A DNA stretch of 51,721 nucleotides from an uncultured Blastococcus sp. (GCA_902805535.1 CADCTN010000230.1:1-51721), one strand, 5' to 3'. Numbered from the stretch's first letter, positions 17,013-26,941 are shown. Translations and numbers: made by a program. The notes: generated by a model not told the origin, from the letters alone.

Positions 17013-19060
17013 CCTATCCCTTCGGGGCCGTCGTCGGCATGGACGACATGCGACTGGCCCTGCTGCTCAATGCGGTCTCCCCCGCCGTCGGGGGCGTGCT
17101 GGTGCGCGGCGAGAAGGGCACGGCGAAATCGACCACGGTGCGGGCTCTGGCCGCGGTCCTGCCGGCGGTCGCCGTCGTACCCGGTTGCCGGTTCGCCTGC
17201 GACCCGGCGGCGCCGGACCCCGACTGCCCGGACGGACCACACGATGCCGACGCGGCGGGACGGACGCGTCCGGCCCGGTTGGTGGAGCTGCCGGTCGGGG
17301 CCACCGAGGACCGGGTCGTCGGGGCCCTCGACCTCGAACGGGCGCTCACGGAGGGCGTCAAGGCTTTCGAGCCCGGCCTGCTCGCCGCCGCCCACCGCGG
17401 CGTCCTCTACGTGGACGAGGTCAACCTGCTCCACGACCACCTGGTCGACCTCCTCCTGGACGCGGCCGCACTGGGCCGGGCCTACGTCGAGCGCGAGGGC
17501 GTCTCGGTGCGGCACGCTGCCCGGTTCCTGCTCGTCGGGACGATGAACCCCGAGGAGGGCGAGCTCCGTCCCCAGCTGCTGGACCGGTTCGGTCTCACGG
17601 TCGAGGTGAGCGCACCGCGGGATCCCGTACAGCGGGCCGAGGTCGTGCGCCGGCGGTTCGCCTACGACGCCGACCCCTCCGGGTTCGCGGACAGCTGGGC
17701 GATGCAGGAGGCGGAGCTGGCCGCGCGCATCGCCGACGCCCGCGCGCGCCTGCCGCACGTCGTGCTCTCCGACGGCGCGCTGCGCCAGGTGACGTCGGTC
17801 TGCGCAGCGTTCGACGTGGACGGCCTGCGCGCCGACATCGTCACCGCACGCGCGGCGATCGCGCACGCCGCGTGGAACGGCCGCGATGCCGTCACCGAGG
17901 ACGACGTCCGGGTCGCCGCCCGGCTGGCGCTGCCCCACCGCCGGCGCAGGAACCCCTTCGATGCACCGGGCCTTGACGAGGACACGCTCGAGCAGGCCCT
18001 GTCCGACGCGCGGCCGGACGGCGGCGACCCCGCTGACGGCGACCCCGGTGACGGCCCGGACGGCCCGGACGGCCCGGACGGCGGGGACCCACCTCCAGGC
18101 TCCGGCCCGTCGGCAGACGGCAGTACCCAGGAGACCCCGGGCGCCGACGCCGGTACCGAGGCGCCGTCTCCCTCGAGCGCGCCCCGCGGTGCGGGAGCCG
18201 GTTCCACCGAAGCCGGCGCCGCGCCCGAGCGGGCCGCGGTCGCGCCGTCGGATCCGTTCCGCACCCGGCGGCTGGAGGTACCCGGCATCGGTGGGGGCGC
18301 GGCGGGCCGCCGCTCGCGCGCCCGCTCCGAGCGCGGCCGGGTGGTGGGCTCGACCCGTCCCTCCGGCACCGTCACGAGACTGCACCTGACCGACACCGTG
18401 CTCGCCGCCGCACCGCACCAGCGGGCCCGCGGACGGACGGGGCCGCGGCTGCGGGTCCGGCGGGAGGACTTCCGCCAGGCCACGCTGGAGGGACGCGAGG
18501 GCAATCTCGTCCTCTTCGCCGTCGACGCCAGCGGCTCGATGGGCGCCCGGGCGCGGATGGGTGCGGTGAAGGGCGCCGTCCTCTCCCTGCTGCTCGACGC
18601 CTACCAGCGGCGGGACAAGGTCGGACTCGTGACCTTCCGCGGAGCGGGCGCCGACCTGGCACTGCCGCCCACCTGGTCCGTGGAGACAGCTGCCGCCCGG
18701 CTCACCGGGCTGACCACAGGCGGCCGCACCCCGCTGGCCGCCGGGCTGCTGCGCGCCCATGAGGTGCTGCGGGTGGAGCGCATACGCGACCCGCAGCGGC
18801 GGCCACTGCTCGTCGTCGTCACCGACGGCCGGGCCACCGGGACCAGGGGCGGCACCCCGCTGGCCGATGCCCACGCCGCCGCGGGCCTGGTGGCCTCGGC
18901 CGGGGTGGCGAGTGTCGTCGTCGACTGCGAGACCGGCCCCGTCCGGCTCGGACTCGCCGGCACGCTGGGCGCCCTCCTCGGCGGTCCGACGCTCGGCATG
19001 GCGGACCTGGCCGCCGAGAGCCTCGCCGCGACGGTCCGCAGCGCCCGGAAGGTGGCCTGA
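17009..19060 (+). CDS. ChlI/ChlD-type chelatase AAA+ / VWA fusion subunit (putative cobaltochelatase)
   Basis: A 683-residue fusion. Residues 1-320 are an AAA+ ATPase (Walker A GEKGTAKS near 34-41, Walker [11 protein letters not shown] near 131-140). About 330-470 is a low-complexity Asp/Gly/Pro- and Ala/Ser-rich linker, and from about 500 there is a VWA domain with MIDAS motif VDASGSM. It most likely energises cobalt insertion with CobN in place of CobS/CobT. A Mg-chelatase role is unlikely because no bacteriochlorophyll gene is near. The start GTG 17009 places [12 protein letters not shown] at the family N-terminus; longer in-frame starts run into the riboswitch. It is one base from cobO. 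Confidence 0.88.
   Translation: MTYPFGAVVGMDDMRLALLLNAVSPAVGGVLVRGEKGTAKSTTVRALAAVLPAVAVVPGCRFACDPAAPDPDCPDGPHDADAAGRTRPARLVELPVGATEDRVVGALDLERALTEGVKAFEPGLLAAAHRGVLYVDEVNLLHDHLVDLLLDAAALGRAYVEREGVSVRHAARFLLVGTMNPEEGELRPQLLDRFGLTVEVSAPRDPVQRAEVVRRRFAYDADPSGFADSWAMQEAELAARIADARARLPHVVLSDGALRQVTSVCAAFDVDGLRADIVTARAAIAHAAWNGRDAVTEDDVRVAARLALPHRRRRNPFDAPGLDEDTLEQALSDARPDGGDPADGDPGDGPDGPDGPDGGDPPPGSGPSADGSTQETPGADAGTEAPSPSSAPRGAGAGSTEAGAAPERAAVAPSDPFRTRRLEVPGIGGGAAGRRSRARSERGRVVGSTRPSGTVTRLHLTDTVLAAAPHQRARGRTGPRLRVRREDFRQATLEGREGNLVLFAVDASGSMGARARMGAVKGAVLSLLLDAYQRRDKVGLVTFRGAGADLALPPTWSVETAAARLTGLTTGGRTPLAAGLLRAHEVLRVERIRDPQRRPLLVVVTDGRATGTRGGTPLADAHAAAGLVASAGVASVVVDCETGPVRLGLAGTLGALLGGPTLGMADLAAESLAATVRSARKVA
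18052..18087 (+). repeat. Nine-base tandem repeat in the chelatase linker
   Basis: CGGCCCGGA occurs three times in tandem (18052-18078), followed by the variant CGGCGGGGA. It encodes the repeated Gly-Pro-Asp linker segment. In-frame repeat units allow length change without frameshift. Confidence 0.8.
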
Positions 19061-19061
19061 C

Positions 19062-19676
19062 ATGCCGAAGGGGCAGGTCGACGCCGTTCCCGCCGACGGA
19101 CTGACCACGAGGCAGCGCCGCAACCGTCCCCTGCTGGTCGTGCACACCGGGGAGATGAAGGGGAAGTCCACCGCCGCCTTCGGCATGGCGATGCGGGCCT
19201 GGAACCAGGGCTGGTCGGTCGCGGTCTACCAGTTCGTCAAGAGCGCCAAGTGGAAGGTCGGCGAGGAGAGCGCGCTCACCGCACTGGGCCGGTGGCACGA
19301 GCAGACCGGCGAGGGCGGACCGGTGGTCTGGCACAAGATGGGCAGCGGCTGGAGCTGGTCGCGCCGCCAGGGCACCGAGACCGATCACGCCGCCGACGCC
19401 GCCGAGGGGTGGGCGCAGATCAAGCGCGACCTCGCCGCCGAGGCCCACCGCTTCTACGTGCTCGACGAGTTCACCTACCCGATGACGTGGGGCTGGGTCG
19501 ACGTGGACGACGTGGTGGCGACCCTGCGCGACCGTCCGGGGACCCAGCACGTGGTGATCACCGGCCGGAACGCGCACCCCGCACTGGCCGAGGCCGCGGA
19601 CCTGGTGGTCGAGATGACCAAGGTCAAGCACCCGATGGACGCCGGGCAGAAGGGCCAGCGGGGGATCGAATGGTGA
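19062..19676 (+). CDS. cobO: Cob(I)yrinic acid a,c-diamide adenosyltransferase CobO (BtuR/CobA family)
   Basis: A 204-residue P-loop enzyme that transfers the adenosyl group from ATP to Co(I). The nucleotide-binding HTGEMKGKSTAAFGMA lies near residue 27; VYQFVKSAKWKVGE, VLDEFTYPM and VVITGRNAHP are family motifs. The ATG at 19062 follows the chelatase stop after one base, and the 3' end overlaps cobB by seven bases. Confidence 0.95.
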   Translation: MPKGQVDAVPADGLTTRQRRNRPLLVVHTGEMKGKSTAAFGMAMRAWNQGWSVAVYQFVKSAKWKVGEESALTALGRWHEQTGEGGPVVWHKMGSGWSWSRRQGTETDHAADAAEGWAQIKRDLAAEAHRFYVLDEFTYPMTWGWVDVDDVVATLRDRPGTQHVVITGRNAHPALAEAADLVVEMTKVKHPMDAGQKGQRGIEW

Positions 19677-21076
19677 CCGGGGTCCGGCGGATCCCACGGA
19701 TCGTGCTCGCCGCACCCTCGAGCAACGCGGGGAAGACCTCGATCGCCACCGGACTGCTCGCGGCGCTCACGGCACGCGGGCTCGCGGTGTCCCCGCACAA
19801 GGTGGGGCCCGACTACATCGACCCGGGCTACCACGGGCTCGCAGCCGGCCGGCCCGGGCGCAACCTCGACCCGTGGCTGGTCGGCGAGGAGCGCATCGCC
19901 CCGCTGTTCCTGCACGGCGCCCGCGGGGCCGAGCTCGCCGTCGTCGAGGGGGTCATGGGCCTGTTCGACGGCGCCACGCACCCCTCGGTGGAGCCGGGGT
20001 TCGCCTCGACCGCACACGTGGCGCGGACCCTGCGGGCGCCGGTGGTCCTGGTGGTGGACGCCGCCGCCCAGGCCCGCAGCGTGGCCGCGCTGGTGCACGG
20101 CTTCAGCACCTTCGACCCGTCGGTGCGGATCGGCGGGGTCATCCTCAACCGGGTCGGCAGCGACCGGCACGAGGAGATCCTCCGGGAGGCGCTCGACGCC
20201 GCGGGCGTGCCGGTCCTCGGTGCGGTCCGCCGGCTCGACCGGCTGCACACGCCGTCCCGCCACCTCGGCCTCGTCCCGGCCGCCGAGCGCTCGACCGAGG
20301 CGCTGACCACGGTCCGCCGGCTGGGCGAGGTGGTCGCCGCGGGCGTCGACCTCGACGCCGTCCTCGCGCTGGCCCGGTCCGCGCCACCGCTCGAGGCCGC
20401 CCCCTGGGACCCGGTCGCCGAGGTGAGGACGGCGCCCGGCCGGCCGCGGATCGCCGTCGCCGCCGGTCCGGCCTTCACCTTCGGGTACGCCGAGAACGCC
20501 GAGCTGCTGGCCGCCGCGGGCGCCGAGGTCGTGCCCGTCGACCCGTTGCGCGACGAGGCGCTGCCCGAGGGCACGGCCGGGCTGGTGATCGGCGGTGGGT
20601 TCCCCGAGGTCTACGCGGCCGAGCTGTCGGCCAACGAGTCGCTGCGCGCCGACGTCGCCGCGCTGGCCGCCCGCGGCGCCCCGGTCGCCGCCGAGTGCGC
20701 CGGCCTGCTCTACCTGGCCCGCGAGCTGGACGGCGTCCCGATGTGCGGTGTCCTCGACGTGACCACGCGGATGACCCCGCGGCTGACCCTCGGCTACCGC
20801 GCCGCCGTCGCCCCCGTCGACTCGGTGCTGGCCCCGGCCGGCATGCGCGTGCGCGGGCACGAGTTCCACCGCACCTCCGCCGATCCCGCCGCCGGGCACC
20901 AGCCGGCGTGGCAGTGGACGGCCGGAGCGCCGGAGGGCTTCGTGCGCGGCGGCGTCCACGCGTCCTACCTGCACCTGAACTGGGCGGGCAACCCGGAGCT
21001 GGCAGAGCGCTTCGTCGGCTCGTGCGCGGCCGGGCTGCGGACCGAGCGATCGGAGCCCCTGCATGCACATCGCTGA
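19670..21076 (+). CDS. cobB: Hydrogenobyrinic acid a,c-diamide synthase CobB
   Basis: A 468-residue glutamine amidotransferase that amidates the a and c acetates, making the CobN substrate. The N-terminal P-loop [10 protein letters not shown] lies near 14-23, with [13 protein letters not shown] after it. The glutaminase half has its Cys in [10 protein letters not shown] (about 341) and its His in HEFHR (about 396). The start ATG 19670 overlaps cobO by seven bases; GTG 19673 would give the GTGA junction used elsewhere. The last 14 bases overlap cbiM. Confidence 0.95.
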   Translation: MVTGVRRIPRIVLAAPSSNAGKTSIATGLLAALTARGLAVSPHKVGPDYIDPGYHGLAAGRPGRNLDPWLVGEERIAPLFLHGARGAELAVVEGVMGLFDGATHPSVEPGFASTAHVARTLRAPVVLVVDAAAQARSVAALVHGFSTFDPSVRIGGVILNRVGSDRHEEILREALDAAGVPVLGAVRRLDRLHTPSRHLGLVPAAERSTEALTTVRRLGEVVAAGVDLDAVLALARSAPPLEAAPWDPVAEVRTAPGRPRIAVAAGPAFTFGYAENAELLAAAGAEVVPVDPLRDEALPEGTAGLVIGGGFPEVYAAELSANESLRADVAALAARGAPVAAECAGLLYLARELDGVPMCGVLDVTTRMTPRLTLGYRAAVAPVDSVLAPAGMRVRGHEFHRTSADPAAGHQPAWQWTAGAPEGFVRGGVHASYLHLNWAGNPELAERFVGSCAAGLRTERSEPLHAHR

Positions 21077-21752
21077 GGGGTTCCTGCCGCCGGCGCACGC
21101 GATCGGCTGGACGCTCGCCGCCGCCCCCTTCGTCGTGCACGGCGCCCGGGCGGTGGTGAAGGAGGTCCGCGAGCACCCCGAGGCAACGCTGTTGCTCGGC
21201 GCGGCCGGCGCGTTCACGTTCGTGCTGAGCGCCATCAAACTGCCGTCGATCACCGGCAGCTCCAGCCACCCGACCGGCACCGGCGTCGGCGCGATCCTCT
21301 TCCGGCCACCGGTGATGGCGCTGCTCGGCACCGTCGTCCTGCTGTTCCAGGCCCTGCTCCTGGCCCACGGCGGGCTGACCACCCTGGGCGCCAACGCGTT
21401 CTCGCTGGCGATCGTCGGCCCCTGGGTCGGATACGGCGCCTACCGGCTCACCCGCGCGCTGGGCGGGGACCTGCTGCCCGGCGTCTTCGCCGGGATGGCG
21501 CTGGCCGACCTGGCGACCTATCTGACGACGTCCGTACAGCTGGCGCTGGCCTTCCCCGACGCCGGGAGCGGGTTCACCGGGGCGCTGGTCAAGTTCCTCG
21601 GCGTCTTCGCCGTCACCCAGATCCCGCTGGCGATCGGCGAGGGACTCCTCGGCGTGCTGCTGTTCCGCGTGCTGGTGACCAACGCCCGCCCCGACCTGGA
21701 GCGGCTCGGCGTACTCCCGGTCCGGCCGGCCGAGCCGGAGGAGGCCCGGTGA
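21063..21752 (+). CDS. cbiM: Cobalt ECF transporter substrate-specificity subunit CbiM
   Basis: A 229-residue polytopic membrane protein. The extreme N-terminus [13 protein letters not shown] carries the conserved His2 used for metal binding in CbiM/NikM, and [11 protein letters not shown] supplies a second conserved His. With CbiN, CbiQ and CbiO it forms the energy-coupling-factor cobalt importer. It overlaps cobB by 14 bases and cbiN by four. Nickel specificity cannot be excluded from sequence alone, but the cob context favours cobalt. Confidence 0.94.
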   Translation: MHIAEGFLPPAHAIGWTLAAAPFVVHGARAVVKEVREHPEATLLLGAAGAFTFVLSAIKLPSITGSSSHPTGTGVGAILFRPPVMALLGTVVLLFQALLLAHGGLTTLGANAFSLAIVGPWVGYGAYRLTRALGGDLLPGVFAGMALADLATYLTTSVQLALAFPDAGSGFTGALVKFLGVFAVTQIPLAIGEGLLGVLLFRVLVTNARPDLERLGVLPVRPAEPEEAR

Positions 21753-22072
21753 CCCGGCAGCGGCTGGTCACCGCGCTGCTGGCTCTCGGCGTCGTCCTGC
21801 TGTTCGCGCTGCCGCTGGCGGTCGACGGCGGACGGTCGGCGTACGTGGGCTCCGACACCCAGGCCGTGACGGCGATCCAGGAGAGCGACCCCGGTTACCG
21901 GCCGTGGTTCGAGTCGGTGTTCGCGCCGGCGTCGCCGGCGGTCGAGTCCGGACTCTTCGCCCTGCAGGCCGCCGTCGGTGGCGGCGTCCTCGGCTACGTG
22001 CTGGGCCGGCTGCGCGGGCGGCGGCTCGCGGCCCACGACGGCGCGGCGAGGACGCCGGACGACACCCCGTGA
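21749..22072 (+). CDS. cbiN: Cobalt transport accessory membrane protein CbiN
   Basis: A 107-residue protein with one hydrophobic segment near each end (about 8-25 and 70-90) and an extracytoplasmic loop between, the CbiN layout. [22 protein letters not shown] is partly conserved family sequence. It starts with GTG overlapping the cbiM stop and ends overlapping the cbiQ GTG, both four-base junctions. Confidence 0.88.
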   Translation: MTRQRLVTALLALGVVLLFALPLAVDGGRSAYVGSDTQAVTAIQESDPGYRPWFESVFAPASPAVESGLFALQAAVGGGVLGYVLGRLRGRRLAAHDGAARTPDDTP

Positions 22073-22806
22073 CCGGTCTCGCCGTCGACGACGCGGCCTG
22101 GGCGAGCGCATGGCGCACCCGCTCCCCCGCCGACAAGCTCCTGCTCTGCGTCGGCCTGGTCGGCTGCGCGCTGGCCCTCCCCGCCTGGCCGGGCAGCGTG
22201 CTGGTCGGTCTCACGGCGGTGGTGCTCGCCGTGGGCCCCGCCCGGGTGCCCGCCCGCACCCTGGGCCGCGCGATCCGGTGGCCCCTGGCGTTCATCGCGG
22301 TGGGCGCGCTGACCGCCGTCGTCCAGCTGGGCGGCGACGGGATCGGCTGGGCGCCGGACGCCGCGGCGCGGGGCGGATCGCTGGTCGGCCACGCGCTCGC
22401 GGGCAGCGCGGCGGTGCTGCTGCTGGCCACCACCACCCCCTTGTCGGACCTGCTGCCGGCCCTGCAGCGACTCCGGGTGCCCGCCGCCGTGGTGGAGGTC
22501 GCCTCGGTCGTCTACCGGTTGCTGTTCGTGCTGCTCGAGAGCCTCCGCACGATCCGCGAGGCCCAGACCGCGCGGCTGGGCTACTCGACGTGGCGGCGGT
22601 CCTACCGGTCCTCCGGGGCGCTGGCCGCCGCCGTGCTGACCCGCTCGTGGGACCGCGCCCACCGCCTGCAGGAGGGCCTGGCCGGGCGCGGCATGGACAC
22701 CGGCCTGCGGGTGCTGCCCGAGGTGCTGCCGTCGTCCCGGGTGTTCCGCGCCGCGACCGTGCTGGGCCTGGCCGCTCTCGTCTCGGCGTCGCAGGTGATC
22801 GCATGA
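22069..22806 (+). CDS. cbiQ: Cobalt ECF transporter transmembrane subunit CbiQ
   Basis: A 245-residue T-component that couples the CbiO ATPase to CbiM. It has about five hydrophobic segments and the cytoplasmic coupling motif region EAQTARLGY and [11 protein letters not shown] (Ala-Arg-Gly pattern near 212). GTG 22069 is chosen for its four-base overlap with cbiN and for placing the first helix at the usual position. Confidence 0.92.
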   Translation: MTGLAVDDAAWASAWRTRSPADKLLLCVGLVGCALALPAWPGSVLVGLTAVVLAVGPARVPARTLGRAIRWPLAFIAVGALTAVVQLGGDGIGWAPDAAARGGSLVGHALAGSAAVLLLATTTPLSDLLPALQRLRVPAAVVEVASVVYRLLFVLLESLRTIREAQTARLGYSTWRRSYRSSGALAAAVLTRSWDRAHRLQEGLAGRGMDTGLRVLPEVLPSSRVFRAATVLGLAALVSASQVIA

Positions 22807-23648
22807 GCCACCGGACGCTGACCGCCGAGCGGCTGGTCGTCGGCTTCGAGCGGGCGCGGCCGGTGCTCGACGGCGCCTCCCTCACGGTTCCCGCCGGTGG
22901 CCGGCTGGCGATCCTGGGTGCGAACGGCTCGGGCAAGACGACCCTGCTCCGTTGCCTGTCCGGGACGCTGCGGCCGGCGGCCGGCCGGGTCGCCGTGGAC
23001 GGCGTGCCGCTGGAGCACTCGCGGCGGGGGCTGCGCGCCCACCGGCAGGAGGTGCAGCTGGTCCTGCAGGACCCCGACGACCAGTTGTTCAGCGCGTCGG
23101 TCGCGCAGGACGTGTCGTTCGGGCCGCTCAACCTGGGGCTGCCCGAGGACGCCGTCCGGACGCGCGTGGCCGAGGCGCTGACCCTGCTGTCCGTCGACCA
23201 CCTGGCCGGCCGGCCCACCCACCAGCTCTCCTACGGCGAGCGCAAGCGGGTCGCGATCGCCGGCGCCGTCGCGATGCGCCCGTGCGTGCTGCTGCTCGAC
23301 GAGCCGACCGCCGGGCTCGACCCGTCCGCGGTCGCGGAGGCCATGGCGGCGCTGGCCCGGCTGCAGGAGAACGACTCCACCGTGGTCATGAGCACCCACG
23401 ACGTCGACCTGGCCCTGAGCTGGGCCGAGGAGGTCGCCGTCGTCGTGGACCGGCAGGTGGTGCAAGGAACGCCGGACGAGGTGCTCGGGGACGACGCGCT
23501 GCTGGTCCGGGCGCGGCTCGGTCGTCCGTGGGCGATGACCCTGGGCGCGCGCCTCCAGGAGCTCGGCCTGCTGCCCGGGGGCGCCCTCCCCCGCGACGCC
23601 GAGCGCCTGCTGGCGGCGCTGCCGCAGTCCCCGGCCGTGCGCACGTGA
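22803..23648 (+). CDS. cbiO: Cobalt ECF transporter ATPase CbiO
   Basis: A 281-residue ABC ATPase. Walker [10 protein letters not shown] lies near 39, Q-loop LQDPDDQLF near 90, signature LSYGERKR near 141, Walker [13 protein letters not shown] near 162 and the H-loop STHD near 195. The LQDPDDQLF form is typical of ECF ATPases. It is coupled to cbiQ (ATGA) and to cobE (GTGA). Confidence 0.94.
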   Translation: MSHRTLTAERLVVGFERARPVLDGASLTVPAGGRLAILGANGSGKTTLLRCLSGTLRPAAGRVAVDGVPLEHSRRGLRAHRQEVQLVLQDPDDQLFSASVAQDVSFGPLNLGLPEDAVRTRVAEALTLLSVDHLAGRPTHQLSYGERKRVAIAGAVAMRPCVLLLDEPTAGLDPSAVAEAMAALARLQENDSTVVMSTHDVDLALSWAEEVAVVVDRQVVQGTPDEVLGDDALLVRARLGRPWAMTLGARLQELGLLPGGALPRDAERLLAALPQSPAVRT

Positions 23649-24064
23649 TCACCGTCGGAGTCGGCACGTCGACCGGAGTGAGCGCGGAGGAGGTGCTCGC
23701 CGCCGTGGACGCGGTGCTACCGGACCCAGCGACCCGGGTCCGGCTGGCCACCCTCGACGTACGGGCGGGCGAGCCGGGGCTGCGCGCGGCGGCAGCCTCG
23801 CGGGGATGGTCGCTGATCGGCCATCCGGCCACCGCACTGGCCGGGGTCCGCGTGCCGACGCCGTCGGACCGGGTGGCCGCGGCCGTGGGCATCCCCTCCG
23901 TGGCGGAGGCCGCGGCTCTGCTGCACGGCGGCATCCTCGCCGTGCCCAAGACGGTGCGCGGCCGGGTGACCGTCGCGGTGGCCGTGAGCGGACAGGTGCA
24001 TGGGCATCGCGACCCCGGGGCGACGAGCGGAGCGCACCGCGGGAGCGAACCGTGGACGCCGTGA
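23645..24064 (+). CDS. cobE: CobE / CbiG C-terminal domain protein
   Basis: A 139-residue protein matching the C-terminal domain of CbiG (CobE), with the opening [19 protein letters not shown] and the [12 protein letters not shown] and LAVPKT motifs. Family knowledge: CobE is required in the aerobic pathway, but its exact function is not firmly known. The last 25 residues are Gly/His/Arg-rich, unlike the family end, and are encoded by a GC-rich stretch that resembles an intergenic repeat. Coupled to cbiO and to cobC. Confidence 0.82.
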   Translation: MITVGVGTSTGVSAEEVLAAVDAVLPDPATRVRLATLDVRAGEPGLRAAAASRGWSLIGHPATALAGVRVPTPSDRVAAAVGIPSVAEAAALLHGGILAVPKTVRGRVTVAVAVSGQVHGHRDPGATSGAHRGSEPWTP

Positions 24065-25107
24065 CCGACCTCCACCACCACGGCGACGCGGAGCTGGCGC
24101 CGGGCCTGGTCGATCTCGCCGTCAACGTGCGCGCAGGTGCCCCTCCGGCCTGGCTGCGCGCCGAGCTGCACGCGGCCGTCGACGCCTCGGCCGCCTATCC
24201 GGACCCGGCGCCGGCCCGCGCCGCGGTCGCCGCCGCCCACGGTCGCTGCCCGGACGAGGTGCTGCTCACCGCGGGTGCGGCCGAGACGTTCGTCCTCGTC
24301 GCCCGCGCGCTGCGGCCGCGCCTCGCCGCCGTCGTGCACCCCTCCTTCACCGAGCCGGAGGCCGCACTGCGGGCCGCCGGGCACCCGGTCACCCGCGTCG
24401 TCCTCCAGGCCCGGGACGGCTGGCGGCTGCAGCCGTCCGCTGTGCCCGAGGAGGCCGACCTCGTCGTGCTCGGCAATCCGACCAACCCCACGTCGGTCCT
24501 TCACCGGGCGGCCGACGTCGCTGCCCTGGCCCGGCCCGGTCGAGTGCTCGTCGTCGACGAGGCCTTCGCCGACACGGTTCCCGGCGAGCCGGAGTCCCTC
24601 GCTGCCCGGCGGGACCTCCCGGGGCTGGTCGTCGTCCGCAGTCTCACGAAGACCTGGGGCCTGGCCGGCCTGCGGGTGGGCTACGCGCTCGGCCACGCAC
24701 CGCTGATGGCGCGGCTCGCGGCCCAGCAACCGCACTGGCCGGTGTCGACACCGGCGCTCGCGGCGCTGGTCGCGTGCACGACGCAGAGCGCTCGCGCCGA
24801 GGCCGGCGACGCTGCCCACCTCCTCGACCACTGGCGGGAAGCCCTGGTGGAGAGGCTGCCGTCCTCCGTGACCGTGGAGGGACGGCCGCGTTCGTCGTTC
24901 GTCCTGCTCCGGGTTCCCGACGGCACGCGGGTGCGGGCCGAGCTCCGGGAACGAGGCTGGGCGGTGCGCCGCGGGGACACGTTTCCCGGCCTGACGGGTG
25001 ACCACCTGCGCGTGGCCGTGCGTGAGCCCGCCGTCTCGCGGGCTTTCGCCGCCGCCCTCACCGACGTCCTGCACCCCGTCCCCACGTCGTCGGAGGAGAT
25101 CGCGTGA
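24052..25107 (+). CDS. cobC: PLP-dependent aminotransferase-like CobC (threonine-phosphate decarboxylase type)
   Basis: A 351-residue fold-type I PLP protein of the histidinol-phosphate aminotransferase family. The PLP lysine is in SLTKTWGLAGLRVGYALG near residue 200, and GNPTNPTS and VVDEAFADT are the usual cofactor motifs. In cob clusters it supplies aminopropanol phosphate from L-threonine phosphate for CobD. GTG 24052 has GGGAG seven bases upstream; GTG 24061 would give a GTGA junction with cobE. The stop overlaps cobA. Confidence 0.87.
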   Translation: MDAVTDLHHHGDAELAPGLVDLAVNVRAGAPPAWLRAELHAAVDASAAYPDPAPARAAVAAAHGRCPDEVLLTAGAAETFVLVARALRPRLAAVVHPSFTEPEAALRAAGHPVTRVVLQARDGWRLQPSAVPEEADLVVLGNPTNPTSVLHRAADVAALARPGRVLVVDEAFADTVPGEPESLAARRDLPGLVVVRSLTKTWGLAGLRVGYALGHAPLMARLAAQQPHWPVSTPALAALVACTTQSARAEAGDAAHLLDHWREALVERLPSSVTVEGRPRSSFVLLRVPDGTRVRAELRERGWAVRRGDTFPGLTGDHLRVAVREPAVSRAFAAALTDVLHPVPTSSEEIA

Positions 25108-26306
25108 GCACCGCTCCGCAGCCACGCAGCTCTCCGGCCGTGCACCCGGTGGGGCTCCGGCTGCTCGCCAGGCGCGTGGTCGTCGTGGGCGGCGGACCGA
25201 CTGCGCACCAGGAGATCACCGGACTCCTGGCGGTCGGCGCGGACGTCACCGTCGTGAGTCCCGCACTCACCCCCGCGTTGGACGCCCTGGCGACGTCCGG
25301 GGGCGTGTCGTGGATCCGTCGGGTCTTCGCCGAGGGGGACCTCGACGGCGCCTGGTACGCCGTAGCGGCCACCGGTGACGCCGACGTCGACGCGGCGGTC
25401 GCGGCAGAGGCGGACTCCGGTCGCATCTTCTGCACGCGCACCTCTTCCCCCGACCTGTCCAGCGCCCTCGTCCAGGCCGCCGAGCGGGACGGCTTCGGCG
25501 GGGAGCGGGCTCCAGCGGACGGCCGTACCGGCCGCGTCGTACTGGTCGGTGGTGGTCCGGGCGACCCCGGACTGATCACCGTGCGCGGGCAGCAGGCCCT
25601 GTCGCAGGCCGACGTGGTCGTCGTCGACCACCTGGCTCCGTGGCCGCTGCAGGGCGTTCTGCGGCCGGGCGCCGAGGTCGTGGACGCCTCCAAGCTGCCC
25701 CGCGGGCGCTCGATGGCCCAGGAGGAGATCAACGCTCTGCTGGTCTCCCACGCGCGCGCCGGCAAACGGGTCGTCCGGCTCAAGGGCGGTGACCCGTTCG
25801 TGTTCGGCCGCGGCATGGAGGAGCTGCTCGCGTGCGCGGCCGCCGACGTCCCGGTCGACGTGGTCCCCGGGGTCACCAGCGCGGTAGCGGTACCAGCGGT
25901 CGCCGGGATACCCGTCACCCACCGGGGGCTGACCCACGAGTTCGTCGTCGTCTCCGGGCACCTCCCGCCCGGGCATCCGCAGTCGCTCGTCGACTGGTCC
26001 GCGATCGGCCGGCTGCGCGGCACCGTCGTCGTCCTCATGGGGGTGGAGACGGCGCCGGCGATCGCGGCCGCGCTGATCGACCACGGCCGGCAGCCGGATA
26101 CACCGGTGGCGGTGGTGACCGAGGGAACGACGGGCAGGCAGCGCACCGTGCGGACGACGCTGGCCGACCTCGGAACGACGATGGCCGAGGAACACGTCCG
26201 CCCGCCCGCCGTGTGGGTCGTCGGCGACGTCGTCCGGCTGACCGAAGGGCTGCCGGCCCAGCCCGGGCCATGCGATCCGGCCTGCCACGGCGCACGAACC
26301 TCCTGA
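25104..26306 (+). CDS. cobA: Uroporphyrinogen-III C-methyltransferase with a shortened precorrin-2 dehydrogenase domain
   Basis: A 400-residue CysG-like protein, the entry enzyme of the pathway. The C-terminal SUMT begins near 146 (LVGGGPGDPGLITVRG) with RLKGGDPFVFGRG near 225 and VVPGVTSAVAVPA, and should methylate uroporphyrinogen III at C2 and C7. The N-terminal part has a Rossmann VVVVGGGP near 22-30 and AEADSGRIFC, but the sequence then jumps almost directly to the SUMT. Compared with mycobacterial homologues as I remember them, a stretch of about 30 residues seems missing, so NAD-dependent dehydrogenase activity is doubtful. Last gene of the riboswitch operon. Confidence 0.9.
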   Translation: MSTAPQPRSSPAVHPVGLRLLARRVVVVGGGPTAHQEITGLLAVGADVTVVSPALTPALDALATSGGVSWIRRVFAEGDLDGAWYAVAATGDADVDAAVAAEADSGRIFCTRTSSPDLSSALVQAAERDGFGGERAPADGRTGRVVLVGGGPGDPGLITVRGQQALSQADVVVVDHLAPWPLQGVLRPGAEVVDASKLPRGRSMAQEEINALLVSHARAGKRVVRLKGGDPFVFGRGMEELLACAAADVPVDVVPGVTSAVAVPAVAGIPVTHRGLTHEFVVVSGHLPPGHPQSLVDWSAIGRLRGTVVVLMGVETAPAIAAALIDHGRQPDTPVAVVTEGTTGRQRTVRTTLADLGTTMAEEHVRPPAVWVVGDVVRLTEGLPAQPGPCDPACHGARTS

Positions 26307-26334
26307 CGTCACCTCTTCCGGGGTATCAGGCGTC

Positions 26335-26352
26335 CGTCTCTCGTCGGAGACG
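26335..26352 (+). terminator. Hairpin after the cobalamin operon
   Basis: CGTCTC and GAGACG form six-base arms around a six-base loop, 29 bases after the cobA stop. There is no T-tract, so it is at best a weak or Rho-assisted terminator. Confidence 0.35.
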
Positions 26353-26376
26353 ACAGGCGCGAGAGAGACTGCCCCC

Positions 26377-26655
26377 ATGGAGTTGGTCATCTTGCTGCCG
26401 ATCTCCGTCGTGCCGCTGGCGGTGATGGCAGGTCGGCGCCGCTGGAGCGCCGGCGGGGTCGCGATGTGGCTGCTGAGCCTCGGATTCCTGGCGCTGTGGA
26501 TGGTCGCACTCTGGCGTGACATGGATCGAGCGGACGCCACCGGCGGGGGTGGCAGCATCTTGGCCGGCTTCGGCTGGGTCCTCGCCGCCTGTGCAGCCGC
26601 GGCGTGCTCCGTCTTCATCGCTCGGCGAACTGCTGAGCCAGCGACGAGGTCCTGA
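26377..26655 (+). CDS. Small membrane protein of unknown function
   Basis: A 92-residue protein with three hydrophobic segments (about 2-19, 28-46, 61-82) separated by basic (RRRWS) and Asp/Gly-rich loops. A purine-rich GCGAGAGAGA lies nine bases before the ATG. I recognise no family. It lies between the cob operon and an integrase scrap next to tRNA-Pro, so it could be native or a leftover of an integrated element. Confidence 0.55.
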   Translation: MELVILLPISVVPLAVMAGRRRWSAGGVAMWLLSLGFLALWMVALWRDMDRADATGGGGSILAGFGWVLAACAAAACSVFIARRTAEPATRS

Positions 26656-26853
26656 GCCGACGCACTGGCGCGGTCGCTGACCGGGAGTGGGGAGCGGCCC
26701 ACACGGTCCTGCGGGCAGTACTGGATACGGCCGTGCGCGACGGCGCGCCGGCGACCAACCCGGCGGCCGTCGTCCGGCGGCCCGGGGTGCCGGCCAAGGA
26801 GGCCGCACCTGACATCCACCCAGGTCGCCGACCTGCTTCGAGCTGACGGTGGT
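26637..26853 (+). pseudogene. Frameshifted remnant of a tyrosine recombinase/integrase
   Basis: The frame open from 26637 reads AAHTVLRAVLDTAVRDG, then NPAAVVRRPGVPAKEA, typical of the end of the core-binding domain of phage-type integrases. It hits TGA at 26844. A +1 shift near 26805 restores HLTSTQVADLLRAD, which is where the catalytic domain normally begins. No start and no catalytic R-H-R-Y are present. It points at the 3' end of tRNA-Pro 90 bases away, the classic placement for an integrase beside its attachment site. Confidence 0.6.
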
Positions 26854-26889
26854 CAGAACGGTGGTCGACGGCCCCCAGGAAGCGGCTCA

Positions 26890-26921
26890 GGGGCCGCTCC
26901 GAATCTCTCCGGAACGGCCCC
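26890..26921 (-). terminator. Strong hairpin downstream of tRNA-Pro
   Basis: Twelve-base arms (26890-26901 and 26910-26921) pair with one G-U wobble around an eight-base loop, 20 bases past the tRNA 3' end. The stem is nearly all G-C and lacks a T-run, as is usual for actinobacterial terminators. It could also act on transcripts from the other strand. Confidence 0.6.
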
Positions 26922-26941
26922 CGACCTGCGGTTTTGCTCTG

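Noticed and set aside
17009-19060. Mg-chelatase for chlorophyll synthesis
   Set aside because: The gene sits behind a cobalamin riboswitch in a cob operon, and no other chlorophyll genes are present.
26321-26326. GGGTAT resembling a SigB/SigH -10 before the small membrane gene
   Set aside because: No matching -35 occurs 14-16 bases upstream; a single hexamer is not enough.
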